Part shown: one piece after another, positions 1-9,079 of the stretch
How the letters are laid out: each line of letters starts with the position of its first letter
How positions within the stretch are numbered: position 1 is the stretch's first letter
Assembly (NCBI RefSeq): GCF_001402915.1
Contig: NZ_CP012945.1
Span: 1,312,001 to 1,376,000 of the forward strand
DNA: 64,000 bases
Direction: 5' to 3'
From: Devosia sp. A16
Lineage (GTDB): Bacteria > Pseudomonadota > Alphaproteobacteria > Rhizobiales > Devosiaceae
Translations under genes and position numbers: made by a program
Notes under the pieces: model-generated
What the model was told of the DNA's origin: nothing
Database searches by the model: none
The model's input: only the letters and a program-made list of their open reading frames with translations

Positions 1-1
1 T

Positions 2-1933
2 CAGCACGTCGCGCATGATCGACAGCATGTCGCCGACATGATCCGGCGTGGCCTTGCCGCGCAGGAACATCCAGGCCGCGGTGCCGGCTCCGTCGCGGCG
101 CGTCGAGTTCCAGCGGCTGGCGCCGACGCCGCCGGTGGTGCGGCCGATCCGCTGGGTCAGCGAGACGAAATCCTCGCTGCCGGTGCCGGTCTGGGTCAGC
201 GCCCGGGTGAACAGCGGCAGGTAGGACAGCAGCCGGCCCGGCAGCGCCTTCATGTCGAAGCCGAGGTCGAGATAGACCACGCCGCTGGTCGGCAGGTCAT
301 GGGTGAACAGCGGCACCCCACCCAGCTCCTCGCGGGCGATCGGAATGGACTTGTTGGCGCGCGGCAGATCCTCGAGCGTCAGCGTCGGAATGCGCGCCAG
401 CGCCTCGGGCGGATCGACCTCGTCCTGCAGCTGCTTGAGCCGGCGGGTCTGTTCGGCCACCTCGGCGATGCCGGCGGCATCGAGCCCCTGCTGTGCCGCA
501 TCGAGCCGCGCCCGCTCCTCGGCCGCTTCCGCTGCCGCCTTGTCGGGGTCGGCGGTGAGCAGCACGGTAGAGCGATGCCTGTTGTCGAGAATGTGGGTCT
601 TGATCAGCGTCTCGAACACCCGCTCGCCGGCGGCGAGCTTGGCCTTGAGCGCGCTTAGCGGCGCCTCGAAACTCAAGGGCTCGAGCGGATCGCCGCCATA
701 GAGCCAGGTGCCCATCGAACGGAACATCAGCGCGATGCCGCGCGGGAACGAGCCGGTATTGTTCTCGCGCAGCGCGAACTCGGTGCTGTTCATCGCCGCT
801 TCGATGGTCTTGGGATCGATCCCCTCGGTGCTGAGCCGCTCAAGCGTCGCAGTGATAAGCTGCTCGACCTTGTCGCCGGCATCGTCCGCAATGCCCTTGA
901 GCCCGAAGGTGAAGTAAGGCTGGCGGATGCCGTCGGCGAGGCCGGAGCCGGTCAGCCCCTCGCCCAGCCCGGAATCGATCAGCGCCTTCCTCAGCGGCGC
1001 GGCGGGCGTGCCGACGAGCACCGACTCCAGCACGTTCAGCGACAGTGCCAGTTCCGGGTCGGTGATTTCGTCCAGCATCCAGTTGACCGACACCATGGCG
1101 GTCTTCTTGCCGGCTTCGGCCGCGCTGGCGGCATAGGTTTCGTGCAGCGAACGCGGTGCGCTCCAGCGCGGCTGCAGGGCGACTTCCGCCTTGGGGTCGA
1201 TGCGCTCGAACTGGCTGAAATACTCCTCGAGGATAACGAGGCGCTGCGCCGGATCGTCATCGCCGTAGAACACCACGCGCGAGTTGGACGGGTGGTAGTA
1301 CTTGGAATGGAAATTCTTGAAGTACGCGTAGGTGAGATCGGGGATGGCCTTCGGATCGCCGCCCGAATTCACCCCATAGGTGGTGTCCGGATAGAGCGAC
1401 AGCTGGCTGACCTTGCCCAGCACTGCCGCCGCCGAGGAATAGGCGCCCTTCATCTCGTTGAACACCACGCCCTTGTAGACCATCGGCCCCTGGGTGGAAT
1501 CGAGCTCGTAGTGCCAGCCTTCCTGGCGGAAGGTGTCTTCGCTGATCAGCGGGAAATACACCGCGTCGAGATAGACATCGACCAGGTTGTAGAAGTCCTT
1601 GAGGTTCTGCGACGCCACCGGATAGGCGGTCTTGTCGGAAAAGGTCATGGCGTTGAGGAAGGTGTGGAGCGATCCCTTCAACAGCTCCACGAACGGCTTC
1701 TTGACCGGATATTTGCGGCTGCCGCACAGCACCGAGTGCTCGAGGATGTGCGCCACCCCCGTCGAATCCTCGGGCGGGGTCTTCAGCGTCACGCCGAACA
1801 CCTTGTTCTCGTCGTCATTGATGAGGCTCAGCACCTCCGCCCCGGTCTTTCTGTGCCGGTAGAGCCGCGCCAGCGAACTGATCTCCCCGATCTGCTGCTC
1901 GCGGACGAGTTCGAAGGCGGGATGCTCGGACAT
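2..1933 (-). CDS. M16C insulinase-family peptidase (presequence protease-like), C-terminus beyond window
   Basis: Zinc metallopeptidase of the M16C (PreP/Cym1) type, which in other organisms degrades short peptides inside a closed two-halved chamber. Translating from the ATG at 1933 gives MSEHPAFELVREQQI and then the inverted zinc motif HILEH (HxxEH) followed by SVLCGSRKYPVKKPF, a block typical of M16C enzymes. About 644 residues are in the window. Full family members are close to 970, so roughly the last third lies off the left edge. The upstream region contains a dispersed inverted-repeat element (2025-2162) separating it from the aldo/keto reductase gene. The family is clear; the substrate is not visible from sequence. 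Confidence 0.88.
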   Translation of the reverse strand, partial: MSEHPAFELVREQQIGEISSLARLYRHRKTGAEVLSLINDDENKVFGVTLKTPPEDSTGVAHILEHSVLCGSRKYPVKKPFVELLKGSLHTFLNAMTFSDKTAYPVASQNLKDFYNLVDVYLDAVYFPLISEDTFRQEGWHYELDSTQGPMVYKGVVFNEMKGAYSSAAAVLGKVSQLSLYPDTTYGVNSGGDPKAIPDLTYAYFKNFHSKYYHPSNSRVVFYGDDDPAQRLVILEEYFSQFERIDPKAEVALQPRWSAPRSLHETYAASAAEAGKKTAMVSVNWMLDEITDPELALSLNVLESVLVGTPAAPLRKALIDSGLGEGLTGSGLADGIRQPYFTFGLKGIADDAGDKVEQLITATLERLSTEGIDPKTIEAAMNSTEFALRENNTGSFPRGIALMFRSMGTWLYGGDPLEPLSFEAPLSALKAKLAAGERVFETLIKTHILDNRHRSTVLLTADPDKAAAEAAEERARLDAAQQGLDAAGIAEVAEQTRRLKQLQDEVDPPEALARIPTLTLEDLPRANKSIPIAREELGGVPLFTHDLPTSGVVYLDLGFDMKALPGRLLSYLPLFTRALTQTGTGSEDFVSLTQRIGRTTGGVGASRWNSTRRDGAGTAAWMFLRGKATPDHVGDMLSIMRDVL

Positions 1934-2024
1934 GTGGGTACTCAAGATGGGTGGGAGGTGAAGATAACTTAGGCAGCGGCGCCGAAGGATGGAAGGGGGA
2001 CTAGGCGGATGGGGAGGTTGTACC

Positions 2025-2162
2025 TGACTGATAGAGACGGCCCCCTCCCGGCCTCCCCCATGAAGGGGGAGGTGAAGAGTCGAGGCTCTGTCTGCAATCG
2101 TGCCTGAGGAACCAGCGGGGCACCTCCCCCTTCATGGGGGAGGATGGGAGGGGGCCGTCTGT
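2025..2162 (+). repeat. dispersed ~140-bp inverted-repeat element, copy A
   Basis: Begins TGACTGATAGAGACGG and ends GGGGGCCGTCTG. The outer arms (GACGGCCCCCTCCC and GGGAGGGGGCCGTC) are inverted copies. Each half holds its own hairpin (CCTCCCCC-atgaa-GGGGGAGG on the left, CCTCCCCC-ttcat-GGGGGAGG on the right). Near-identical copies lie at 45351-45492 (same orientation) and 59333-59474 (opposite orientation). It carries no coding capacity. It sits in the 246-bp gap upstream of the peptidase gene, so it could be part of that gene's leader. Confidence 0.9.
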
Positions 2163-2179
2163 CTCGGCGCCTGCCCCCG

Positions 2180-3160
2180 CTAAATTCGTCCCCGGATCTC
2201 CGGACGTACCTTCTCCTGGTACCAGCCCGCCAGCTTTTCGGCCAATTCCGGCTCCACCGGCTCGCGCCTGGTTGCGTCGACATTGGCGCGCAATTGCTCC
2301 GGTCGCGTCACCCCGGCGATGATCGTCGACACCGCCGGCTGGTCGAGGATCCAGCGCAGCGCGAACTGGCTGAGCGGGATGCCCGAAGGCACCATCTGCT
2401 TGAGCTGCTCGGCAAATCCGACGCCCTTGTCGAACGGCAACCCCGAAAAGGTTTCGCCGACATTGAACTTCTCGCCATTGGCGTTGAAGTTGCGGTGGTC
2501 GGTAGCGGCAAAGGTGGTGTCCCTGGTCCATTTGCCCGACAGCAGGCCCGAGGCCAGCGGCAGGCGGACGATGATGCCGACATTGCGCTCGGTGGCGGTC
2601 GGGAACACCTCGGTGATGTAGTCCTGCCGGAACAGGTTGAAGATGATCTGCAGCGTCGTGCAGCCGTCCGACTGCATCGCCAATAGTGCCTCTTCGACGT
2701 TCTCGACGCTGGCGCCCCAGTGCCGCATCATCCCGGCATCGCGCAGGTCGTCCATGATGGTGAACACTTCGCCATCGCGCAGCACGTCGGTGGGGATGGT
2801 GTGGAGCTGCGCCAGGTCGAGCGTCTCGACCCCCAGCCGCTTCAAGGAGCCCGCGAGGCTCTCCTTGATGTTCTTCTTCGTGTAACCGGTCTTGTTGGGA
2901 AAGATCTCGCCGTTGCGACCGAGCTTGGTGGCGACGAACACCCCCTGCTTGTCGCGAAACTCGCCGATCCGCCGCTCCGACTGGCCGCCGCCATAGACGT
3001 CCGCAGTGTCCCAGAAGTTCACTTCGGCGCTGCGGGCCGTCTTCAGGATCTCCGCCGCGGACTCGTCGCTCACCGGCCCGAAGCTCTCGCCCAGTTGCCA
3101 GGTGCCGAGCCCGATCTCCGAGACCTCGTAACCGGTCTTGCCGAGTTTGCGTCGTTCCAT
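2180..3160 (-). CDS. aldo/keto reductase
   Basis: NAD(P)H-dependent oxidoreductase of the aldo/keto reductase superfamily, 326 aa, the usual length. It opens MERRKLGKTGYEVSEIGLGT, the classic N-terminal strand of the family. The catalytic tetrad is visible as D and Y in WDTADVYGGG, K in VATKLGRN and H in LAQLHTIP. The C-terminal region (SQFALRWILDQPAVSTII) matches the cofactor-binding end. It lies 15 bp downstream of the ABC exporter gene on the same strand, so the two may be co-transcribed. Substrate is unknown. It is much closer to a standard AKR than the AKR half of the fusion protein at 57308-59317. Confidence 0.93.
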   Translation of the reverse strand: MERRKLGKTGYEVSEIGLGTWQLGESFGPVSDESAAEILKTARSAEVNFWDTADVYGGGQSERRIGEFRDKQGVFVATKLGRNGEIFPNKTGYTKKNIKESLAGSLKRLGVETLDLAQLHTIPTDVLRDGEVFTIMDDLRDAGMMRHWGASVENVEEALLAMQSDGCTTLQIIFNLFRQDYITEVFPTATERNVGIIVRLPLASGLLSGKWTRDTTFAATDHRNFNANGEKFNVGETFSGLPFDKGVGFAEQLKQMVPSGIPLSQFALRWILDQPAVSTIIAGVTRPEQLRANVDATRREPVEPELAEKLAGWYQEKVRPEIRGRI

Positions 3161-3175
3161 GAATCCACTCCCTGT

Positions 3176-4882
3176 TTACGTGCCTGAAATAGCCGGGCCT
3201 GCGGCGCCCTGCAAAGCGGTTTCGCCTCTCGGCTTCCTCGCCTTTAGGCGGACGACGGTGTCGGTCTCGGCGATTACCGACTTGCGATGGGTGATGGCGA
3301 TTATGGTGGTACCGGCGCTGAGGGTGCGCAGCTCGGCCATGATCGCCGCCTCGGTCGCTTCGTCCAGCGCCGAGCTCGCCTCGTCGAGGAACAGGAACGC
3401 CGGTTCGTCGTAGAGCGCTCGAGCGATGGCAATGCGCTGCCGCTCGCCGCCTGAGAGCTTCAGCCCGCGCTCGCCGACTGTGGTTTCGAGACCCTCCGGC
3501 AGGCCGGTGATGAACCTGTGGATCGACGCCAGGCGCGTGGCCCGCTCGAGCTTTGCGGCATCGCGGTCGCGCCCAAGCACGATATTGGCCGCCAGCGTGT
3601 CGTTGAGTAGCATCACCTCCTGCGGCACCACGCCGATCGCCGCATACCAGCTGGCGCGGCCTACGGTTGCGAGATCGGTGCCGTCGACCCGGATGCTTCC
3701 CTCGCCCGGCTCCAGCGCCTTCAGCGCCAGCTTGAACAATGTCGACTTGCCTGCCCCGGTCGGGCCGGTGATGAAGGTCAGCCGACCGCGTTCGGCGACG
3801 AAGCTCACTCCATCGGCAATCCGTTCGTTGTCATAGCTGACGCCGACGCCACTGAACTCCAGGCGCCCGGCGTCTATCGCCAAGCCGCCCCTCACCTCAT
3901 CTTCCTCCGGCTCCGCCCACATCCGGCCGAACGGCACCAGCTTGGCGAAGGAGCGCACAATGTCGTCGATCGCCGAACCCACCATTTCGAACGGACGGTT
4001 GAGCTGCATCATCAGCGTATTGATAAGCACGATGTCTCCGACGCTCAGCTGGCCGGCCTCGTAACGCGGGAGCAGGATCAGGAAGGTAACAGCCAATTGC
4101 ACCGCCAAGGCCAGGCTGACGCCGGCAGCATAGATCATGCGGCGGGCGCTCCATTGGCCCCATGCCGTCCGCACCTGCCCGGCCTTGCGCGAGAAGCTCT
4201 CGGCGATCCAGCGATCGCCGTTGAAATAGCGCAGCGTCTCCATGGCATTGATGGCATTGCCGACGAACGCCGCATTGTTCTGGTCGGTCTCCACCGCCTT
4301 CTCGAGAAACGGTGCAGTCCATCGATTGGCGGCGTAGGTGAGGCCGATGAACACCACACCATAGGCCAGCACGATCAGGACAACTTCCGGATGGATCACC
4401 GTCCCCAGCACAGCCACGCCAAATCCGATGCTGAGCAGCGCCGGCAGCAGCACGATGATGCCCAATTGAACGAAGACGAACAGCGCCTCTTCCCCTTCGG
4501 CGCGTGCCTTCTGAATCGCCACCGGATTGTGCTCGATGAAGAACGTGACGCGCTTTTTGACGATGCGTTCGAAGAAGCTGGTGCCGACGATAAAGTTGAG
4601 GCTCTGGGCTATTCCCCACGCGATGTAGCTGGTCATTCGCGACACCGCTCCCGCGAAGCCCATCAGGGCCGCGTAAAGCACAAACGACAGCCCCAGCCCC
4701 GTGACCAGGTCAGCGTTCAGCGTGTCGATGAGTCGCGAGAAATAGTATGGCGTCGCGACCTCAGCGACAGCCGCCGCCACCACCATCACCGCGACACCCA
4801 CCAGGGCAGGCCAGGACTCTCGGAAGAAACGGCCATAGACGGCGCGCACCGGCGTCGCCACAATTGCCCAGTCGCTCTTCAT
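3176..4882 (-). CDS. ABC exporter half-transporter (permease plus ATPase)
   Basis: Type IV ABC exporter in which one polypeptide of 568 aa has an N-terminal six-helix membrane domain (about residues 20-310) and a C-terminal nucleotide-binding domain; it should work as a homodimer in the inner membrane. Seen: Walker A GPTGAGKS (near residue 372), signature LSGGERQR, Walker B FLFLDEASSALDE and a switch histidine in ITHRK. The start at 4882 (MKSDWAIVATPV) was chosen because GGGGAG lies just upstream; a longer frame exists but would run into the phosphoesterase gene. The ATPase ends with a basic tail. Substrate unknown; the fold resembles Atm1/MsbA relatives but nothing identifies the cargo. Confidence 0.9.
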   Translation of the reverse strand: MKSDWAIVATPVRAVYGRFFRESWPALVGVAVMVVAAAVAEVATPYYFSRLIDTLNADLVTGLGLSFVLYAALMGFAGAVSRMTSYIAWGIAQSLNFIVGTSFFERIVKKRVTFFIEHNPVAIQKARAEGEEALFVFVQLGIIVLLPALLSIGFGVAVLGTVIHPEVVLIVLAYGVVFIGLTYAANRWTAPFLEKAVETDQNNAAFVGNAINAMETLRYFNGDRWIAESFSRKAGQVRTAWGQWSARRMIYAAGVSLALAVQLAVTFLILLPRYEAGQLSVGDIVLINTLMMQLNRPFEMVGSAIDDIVRSFAKLVPFGRMWAEPEEDEVRGGLAIDAGRLEFSGVGVSYDNERIADGVSFVAERGRLTFITGPTGAGKSTLFKLALKALEPGEGSIRVDGTDLATVGRASWYAAIGVVPQEVMLLNDTLAANIVLGRDRDAAKLERATRLASIHRFITGLPEGLETTVGERGLKLSGGERQRIAIARALYDEPAFLFLDEASSALDEATEAAIMAELRTLSAGTTIIAITHRKSVIAETDTVVRLKARKPRGETALQGAAGPAISGT

Positions 4883-4964
4883 CCGCCACTCCCCGCTCGC
4901 CGGGTGGGGATAGGAGGCGATCATGGAGATCGCAAGGCAGCGCAAAGGGTTGGCCGGATGGCCG

Positions 4965-5705
4965 TCAGCCGATGCTGTCCGGCTGCGGACCCAGCGCGAC
5001 AAAGCGCGTCGCGAGCCTGCCCCGGTCGATGACGTGGACGGCGAAGCCCGGCGGCGCCGCTCCGTCGGCGGAGAGACGTTCCTGCTCGTTGATACGCAAC
5101 GTCGAGACAATGCCCGGCGCACCGATCAGCGGTACGCCGGCAAACTGCGTAACGTGCGGGGTGTGAACATGTCCGGTGAGGACGCCGATCACCGCTGGCG
5201 ACGACGCGAGCAGCCCGGCCAATGCCTCGGGATTTGAAAGCTTGGTCGCATCGATGATCGGGTGACCGATATCGACCGGGGGGTGATGCAAGGCGAGCAG
5301 CACGGCACCGGGAGCGGAACCGATCGCCTGCCTGGCATAGGCGAGCGTAGCGTCATCCAGCAGCCCCTCGTCGCGACCGTCGCGGGCGGTGTCGAGCCCG
5401 ACAATGCGCAACCCCGACACCTCGAGCTGGCTGTTCCGTGGGCCGACCTGCGCCTCGAAAGCCGCCCTGAGGCAATGATTGCCTGTGGTAACGAGGGTCG
5501 GCGGCAACCCGGCAATCTCGGCCATCACCGCCTGATACTCGGACGCCAATCCTCCATCCGCAATGTCGCCGGTAATCACCACCGCATCGAGCCGCGGCAG
5601 TTCACCCAATGCGGCGATTACCTGGCGCAGCCGGTGCAACGTCACCGGACGCGCGTCGAGATGCGGGTCGCTCAGATGAGCAATGACGGTCGGGCCAGCA
5701 CGCAT
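4965..5705 (-). CDS. calcineurin-like metallophosphoesterase, CpdA-like
   Basis: Two-metal phosphoesterase of 246 aa. All metal-ligand blocks are present in order: HLSDPHLD, VVITGDIADGG, TTGNHCLR, LALHHPPVDIG and LTGHVHTPH. This pattern and length match class III cyclic nucleotide phosphodiesterases (CpdA), which hydrolyse 3',5'-cAMP, but other metallophosphoesterases share the motifs, so the substrate is inferred. It starts 7 bp downstream of the prfC stop on the same strand, suggesting co-transcription with release factor 3. The C-terminus (VIDRGRLATRFVALGP) has no added domain. Confidence 0.88.
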   Translation of the reverse strand: MRAGPTVIAHLSDPHLDARPVTLHRLRQVIAALGELPRLDAVVITGDIADGGLASEYQAVMAEIAGLPPTLVTTGNHCLRAAFEAQVGPRNSQLEVSGLRIVGLDTARDGRDEGLLDDATLAYARQAIGSAPGAVLLALHHPPVDIGHPIIDATKLSNPEALAGLLASSPAVIGVLTGHVHTPHVTQFAGVPLIGAPGIVSTLRINEQERLSADGAAPPGFAVHVIDRGRLATRFVALGPQPDSIG

Positions 5706-5712
5706 CTTGAAG

Positions 5713-7308
5713 CTAATGCCGTTCCTTCGTCGTCAGGAACTGCACTTTGGGGTAATCGCGCTCGGCGCGGCCCAGCCACCAGCTCGACTGCGCCAGGTAG
5801 ACCGGGTCGCCATATTTGTCCTCGGCCATCTCCAGCTTGTTGGCGGAGATGAAGCGCTCGAGTTCCTTCTTGTCGTCCGAGACGATCCAGCGCGCCAGCT
5901 CGAAATTGATCGCCTCGAAGCTGATCGGCACGTGATATTCGGTATCGATCCGGCTCTGCAGCACTTCGAGCTGCAGTTGGCCGACCACGCCGACGATGTA
6001 GTCGGCGCCCACCATGCGGCGGAAGATCTGCGCCACGCCCTCTTCGGCGAGATCGCTCAGCGCCTTGGCCAGTTGCTTGGCCTTCATCGGGTCGGTCAGC
6101 CGGACGCGACGGATGATTTCCGGCGCAAAGTTCGGGATGCCCGTCACCTTGATATTGGCGCCCTCGGTAAGGGTGTCGCCGACGCTGAGCGCCCCGTGGT
6201 TGGGGATGCCGACGATATCCCCGGCCACCGCTTCTTCGGCGAGTTCGCGATCGTGACCGAAGAAGAACATCGGGTTCGATACGGCCATGTCCTTGCCGGT
6301 GCGGACATTCCTCAGCCGCATGCCGCGCTTGAAGGTGCCCGAACTCAGGCGCACGAAGGCGATGCGGTCGCGATGGTTGGCGTCCATGTTGGCCTGTACC
6401 TTAAACACAAAGCCCGACACCTTGGGATCGTCCGGCTCGATCGGCTTGGGCTCGGCCGGCTGCGGCCTGGGCTCTGGCGCCCAGGCACCGAGCGCCGCCA
6501 GCATCTCCGGCACCGAAACCGACTTCAGCGCCGAACCGAAGATCACCGGCGTCAGATGGCCGGCGAGGTAGATCTCGTGGTCGAAGGCCGGAAAGCCGGC
6601 GCGCGCCAGTTCCAGATTCTCGAGGCTGGCCATGATCACCGGATCCACGGCGAATTCGTTGTCGCGGCTTAGTTCCTCGACATCGGCAAAGGTCTTCCAC
6701 ACTTCGCCGTTCGGCCGCTTCACCACACCGGCGGTGAGATCGACGATGCCCCGGAAGTCGACCCCGCCGCCCAGCGGCCAGACCACCGGCGACACATCGA
6801 GCGCCAGGGTGGAGGCGATCTCATCGAGGATCTCGACCGGATCCTTGCCTTCGCGATCGACCTTGTTGGCGAAGGTGATGATCGGGATGTCGCGCAGCCG
6901 GCAGACCTCGAACAGCTTCAGCGTCTGCGCCTCGATGCCCTTGGCGACGTCGATCACCATGATCGCGGCGTCGACCGCCGTCAGCGTGCGATAGGTATCT
7001 TCGGAGAAGTCGGAGTGGCCGGGCGTGTCGAGCAGGTTAAAGGTCAGCCCCAGATGCTCGAAGGTCATCACCGACGAGGTGATCGAGATGCCGCGCTGCC
7101 GCTCGATCTCCATCCAGTCCGAGCGGGTGGCGCGCTGGTTGGCGCGGTGGCGCACCTGCCCGGCCTGCTGAATGGCGCCGGACGAGGCGAGCAGCTTTTC
7201 GGTGAGCGTGGTCTTGCCGGCGTCCGGATGCGAGATGATCGCGAAGGTCCGGCGCGACTGGTAGGGCAGCAGTTTTGCGGCAGGCGCCGTGGCGGTCAGG
7301 GCGTTCAT
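5713..7308 (-). CDS. prfC: peptide chain release factor 3
   Basis: Translational GTPase that removes RF1/RF2 from the ribosome after termination. The 531-aa protein is full length for RF3. The G domain is near the N-terminus with P-loop SHPDAGKTTL, then DTPGHSDF (G3) and NKVDRE (G4). RF3-specific segments follow: GISITSSVMTF in the switch region, and a C-terminal domain containing VVGQLQLEVLQSRI. First gene of a minus-strand run ending at the aldo/keto reductase. The short gap to the upstream barrel gene holds that gene's terminator (7364-7398), so prfC should have its own promoter. Confidence 0.97.
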   Translation of the reverse strand: MNALTATAPAAKLLPYQSRRTFAIISHPDAGKTTLTEKLLASSGAIQQAGQVRHRANQRATRSDWMEIERQRGISITSSVMTFEHLGLTFNLLDTPGHSDFSEDTYRTLTAVDAAIMVIDVAKGIEAQTLKLFEVCRLRDIPIITFANKVDREGKDPVEILDEIASTLALDVSPVVWPLGGGVDFRGIVDLTAGVVKRPNGEVWKTFADVEELSRDNEFAVDPVIMASLENLELARAGFPAFDHEIYLAGHLTPVIFGSALKSVSVPEMLAALGAWAPEPRPQPAEPKPIEPDDPKVSGFVFKVQANMDANHRDRIAFVRLSSGTFKRGMRLRNVRTGKDMAVSNPMFFFGHDRELAEEAVAGDIVGIPNHGALSVGDTLTEGANIKVTGIPNFAPEIIRRVRLTDPMKAKQLAKALSDLAEEGVAQIFRRMVGADYIVGVVGQLQLEVLQSRIDTEYHVPISFEAINFELARWIVSDDKKELERFISANKLEMAEDKYGDPVYLAQSSWWLGRAERDYPKVQFLTTKERH

Positions 7309-7363
7309 CGACGGGCTCGAAAGTATGGAAGGCCGCTACATAGTCGTGTTGTGCGCCGAATGC

Positions 7364-7398
7364 AAAAAAAGAACGGCCGCCCCGGGGGACGGCCGTTC
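7364..7398 (-). terminator. rho-independent terminator of barrel gene 1
   Basis: On the minus strand, GAACGGCC and GGCCGTTC form the arms of a GC-rich hairpin, followed by seven T residues. Located directly after the stop of the 7422-8039 gene. It is one of the GGCC-type terminators in the left half of the array. Confidence 0.9.
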
Positions 7399-7421
7399 AT
7401 CGTTCAGTCGATCAGCGCGGC

Positions 7422-8039
7422 TTAGAACTTGAAGTTCAGGCCGACGGTGACGGCATGCGCGGTCAGGCTGAAGTCGTCATCGACACCGTAGTCCACGCTA
7501 CCGTAGTCGGAGTAGCGGTACAGCAGGTCGACCGAGATGTTCTCGGCCACGGCGAACTCGACACCAGCGCCGACGGTCCAGCCGACATGGGTCTCGTTGA
7601 CGCCGTCGATCTCGGCGCCGGCAACGGCCAGACCAGCGGTCAGGTACGGCAGGAACGAGCCGCCGTCAAAGCCGAGACGGCCGCGCAGCGAGCCGGTCCA
7701 ATCGATGGAGAGCGGGGCACCATCCTGGTTCTCGGCGTTGCTCCAGGCAACGTCGCCCACCACGCCGAGCACGATGCCGTCGGCGACGGTGAAGTTGGCG
7801 CCGAGGTTCACACCGGCGAGCCAACCGCTGACATCCCACTCGGCGCTGGTCGAGTCATCGGTGAAGGTGCCGCCGAGGCCGCCGACGAAGGCGCCGACAT
7901 AGAGGCCATCCCAGTTGCCGCCGGCAACTTCGACCACGCCGGCTGCGGGCTCGTCGATGATGAGGTCAGCAGCCTGGGCGCCCGACACGAGAGCAAGACC
8001 GGCAACGCCGGAAAGCAGAGCAATTACAAAGCGATTCAT
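7422..8039 (-). CDS. outer membrane beta-barrel protein, array copy 1
   Basis: Small eight-stranded-type barrel of the Omp25/RopB-like family, 205 aa. A signal peptide (MNRFVIALLSGVAGLALV, cleavage after GAQA) is followed by ADLIIDEPAAG and NWDGLYVGAFVGG, the family's first strand. Conserved blocks shared with the other copies are GSLRGRLGFDGG, LPYLTAGLAVAGA, HVGWTVGAGVEFAV and LLYRYSDYG. The last residues NFKF end in phenylalanine, the usual BAM-recognition ending. The start has AGGAG at ideal spacing. Family members are abundant surface proteins; no specific ligand is implied. Confidence 0.93.
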   Translation of the reverse strand: MNRFVIALLSGVAGLALVSGAQAADLIIDEPAAGVVEVAGGNWDGLYVGAFVGGLGGTFTDDSTSAEWDVSGWLAGVNLGANFTVADGIVLGVVGDVAWSNAENQDGAPLSIDWTGSLRGRLGFDGGSFLPYLTAGLAVAGAEIDGVNETHVGWTVGAGVEFAVAENISVDLLYRYSDYGSVDYGVDDDFSLTAHAVTVGLNFKF

Positions 8040-8165
8040 GTGAGTCTCCTAGAAGTCGCGTTGTCGGATAGTCGCAAATCCCGACCGATGCGATAGGAAA
8101 TCCGGCCGCCCCACAGAAAAGCCGTTGGGGTGTCACCCGCCCGCCACACTTGCGACACCTCAACG

Positions 8166-8194
8166 AAAAAAGGGCCGCGCGAGGCGGCCCTTTT
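8166..8194 (-). terminator. rho-independent terminator of barrel gene 2
   Basis: Minus-strand hairpin AAGGGCCGC/GCGGCCCTT with a short loop and a run of T. Lies about 20 bp after the stop of the 8216-8893 gene. Confidence 0.9.
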
Positions 8195-8215
8195 GCAGAC
8201 TTTTATGAGGGCGGC

Positions 8216-8893
8216 TTAGAACTTGAAGTTCACACCGGCCGTAAGCGCATGGGTGGTGAGGCCGAGTTCCGAGCCGCCGTTCAGGTCGTAGGTGGCCTTG
8301 CCATAATCCGAGTAGCGGTACTGCAGGTCGACCGAGATCTGCTCGGTGGCCGCGACTTCGACGCCGGCGCCGGCGGTCCAGCCGAAATGCATCTGCGTGC
8401 TGTCCGTGCCGCCCTGGCTGGCAGTGGCGCCGGCAAAGGCAAGACCGGCGGTCAGGTAGGGCATGAAGGCGCCGCCATCGAAGCCGGCCCGAGCCCGCAG
8501 TGCACCGTTCCAGTTGATGTCGACATCAACGCCCGGGACAACACCGCCGTCAAAGCCGCCGATGCCATTCCAGGCGAGATCGCCGGCCGCGCCCAAAATG
8601 AAGCCCGGCGCGACGGTGAAGTTGGCACCCAAGGTTGCACCGACGGTCCAGCCCGAGAGATCGAGTTCGCTGGACGAGAGGAGATCGAGTGGAGTGTTGT
8701 CATCCGAGGCGGTGCCCCAGCCATAGCCGACGAAGCCGCCGATATAGGCGCCATCCCAGCCACCGCTGCTGCCCATATCGACGAAGCCCGGCATCGACGG
8801 CTGCTGCCGCACCAGAAGGTCGGCTGCCGAAGCCGCCGAAGCCATGGACAGCACGGCAACGCCCGCCAAGAGAGTGAGAGAGAAACGGTTCAT
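8216..8893 (-). CDS. outer membrane beta-barrel protein, array copy 2
   Basis: Barrel paralog of 225 aa. The start at 8893 (MNRFSLTLLAGVAVLSMA) is preferred over an upstream in-frame start because it gives a clean signal peptide ending SAASA before ADLL and has GGAGG upstream. It is the most divergent intact copy: after the cleavage site it reads VRQQPSMPGFVDM, where the others have IIDEPA, IISEPA or IINEPA, and its surface loops contain a longer glycine-rich stretch (GIGGFDGGVVPGVD). Shared barrel motifs remain (HFGWTAGAGVEVA, QYRYSDYG, NFKF end). Confidence 0.92.
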   Translation of the reverse strand: MNRFSLTLLAGVAVLSMASAASAADLLVRQQPSMPGFVDMGSSGGWDGAYIGGFVGYGWGTASDDNTPLDLLSSSELDLSGWTVGATLGANFTVAPGFILGAAGDLAWNGIGGFDGGVVPGVDVDINWNGALRARAGFDGGAFMPYLTAGLAFAGATASQGGTDSTQMHFGWTAGAGVEVAATEQISVDLQYRYSDYGKATYDLNGGSELGLTTHALTAGVNFKF

Positions 8894-9031
8894 GATGTGC
8901 CTCCAAGGTACACGAAGGGAACGGATTACGTGCCCGCATGAATCGAATCCAAGTTGCAAACAATTCCTTTACGCCGCGGTAACCGTCAGGACTTGGTTAA
9001 CGAATGGTTCTGCGGCGGCAATCGCCCAACA

Positions 9032-9059
9032 GAAAGGGCCGCCCGAGGGCGGCCCTTTC
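9032..9059 (-). terminator. terminator hairpin of barrel gene 3
   Basis: A perfect inverted repeat GAAAGGGCCGCCC-GA-GGGCGGCCCTTTC, 20 bp after the stop of the 9080-9721 gene. The hairpin itself ends in TTTC, but the T run after it is weak. Confidence 0.85.
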
Positions 9060-9079
9060 GAATTACAGGATAGGGAGCT

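Noticed and set aside
4883-5122. 80-residue N-terminal extension of the ABC exporter
   Set aside because: It overlaps the metallophosphoesterase gene, lacks a ribosome site and is Arg/Ser-rich shadow sequence.
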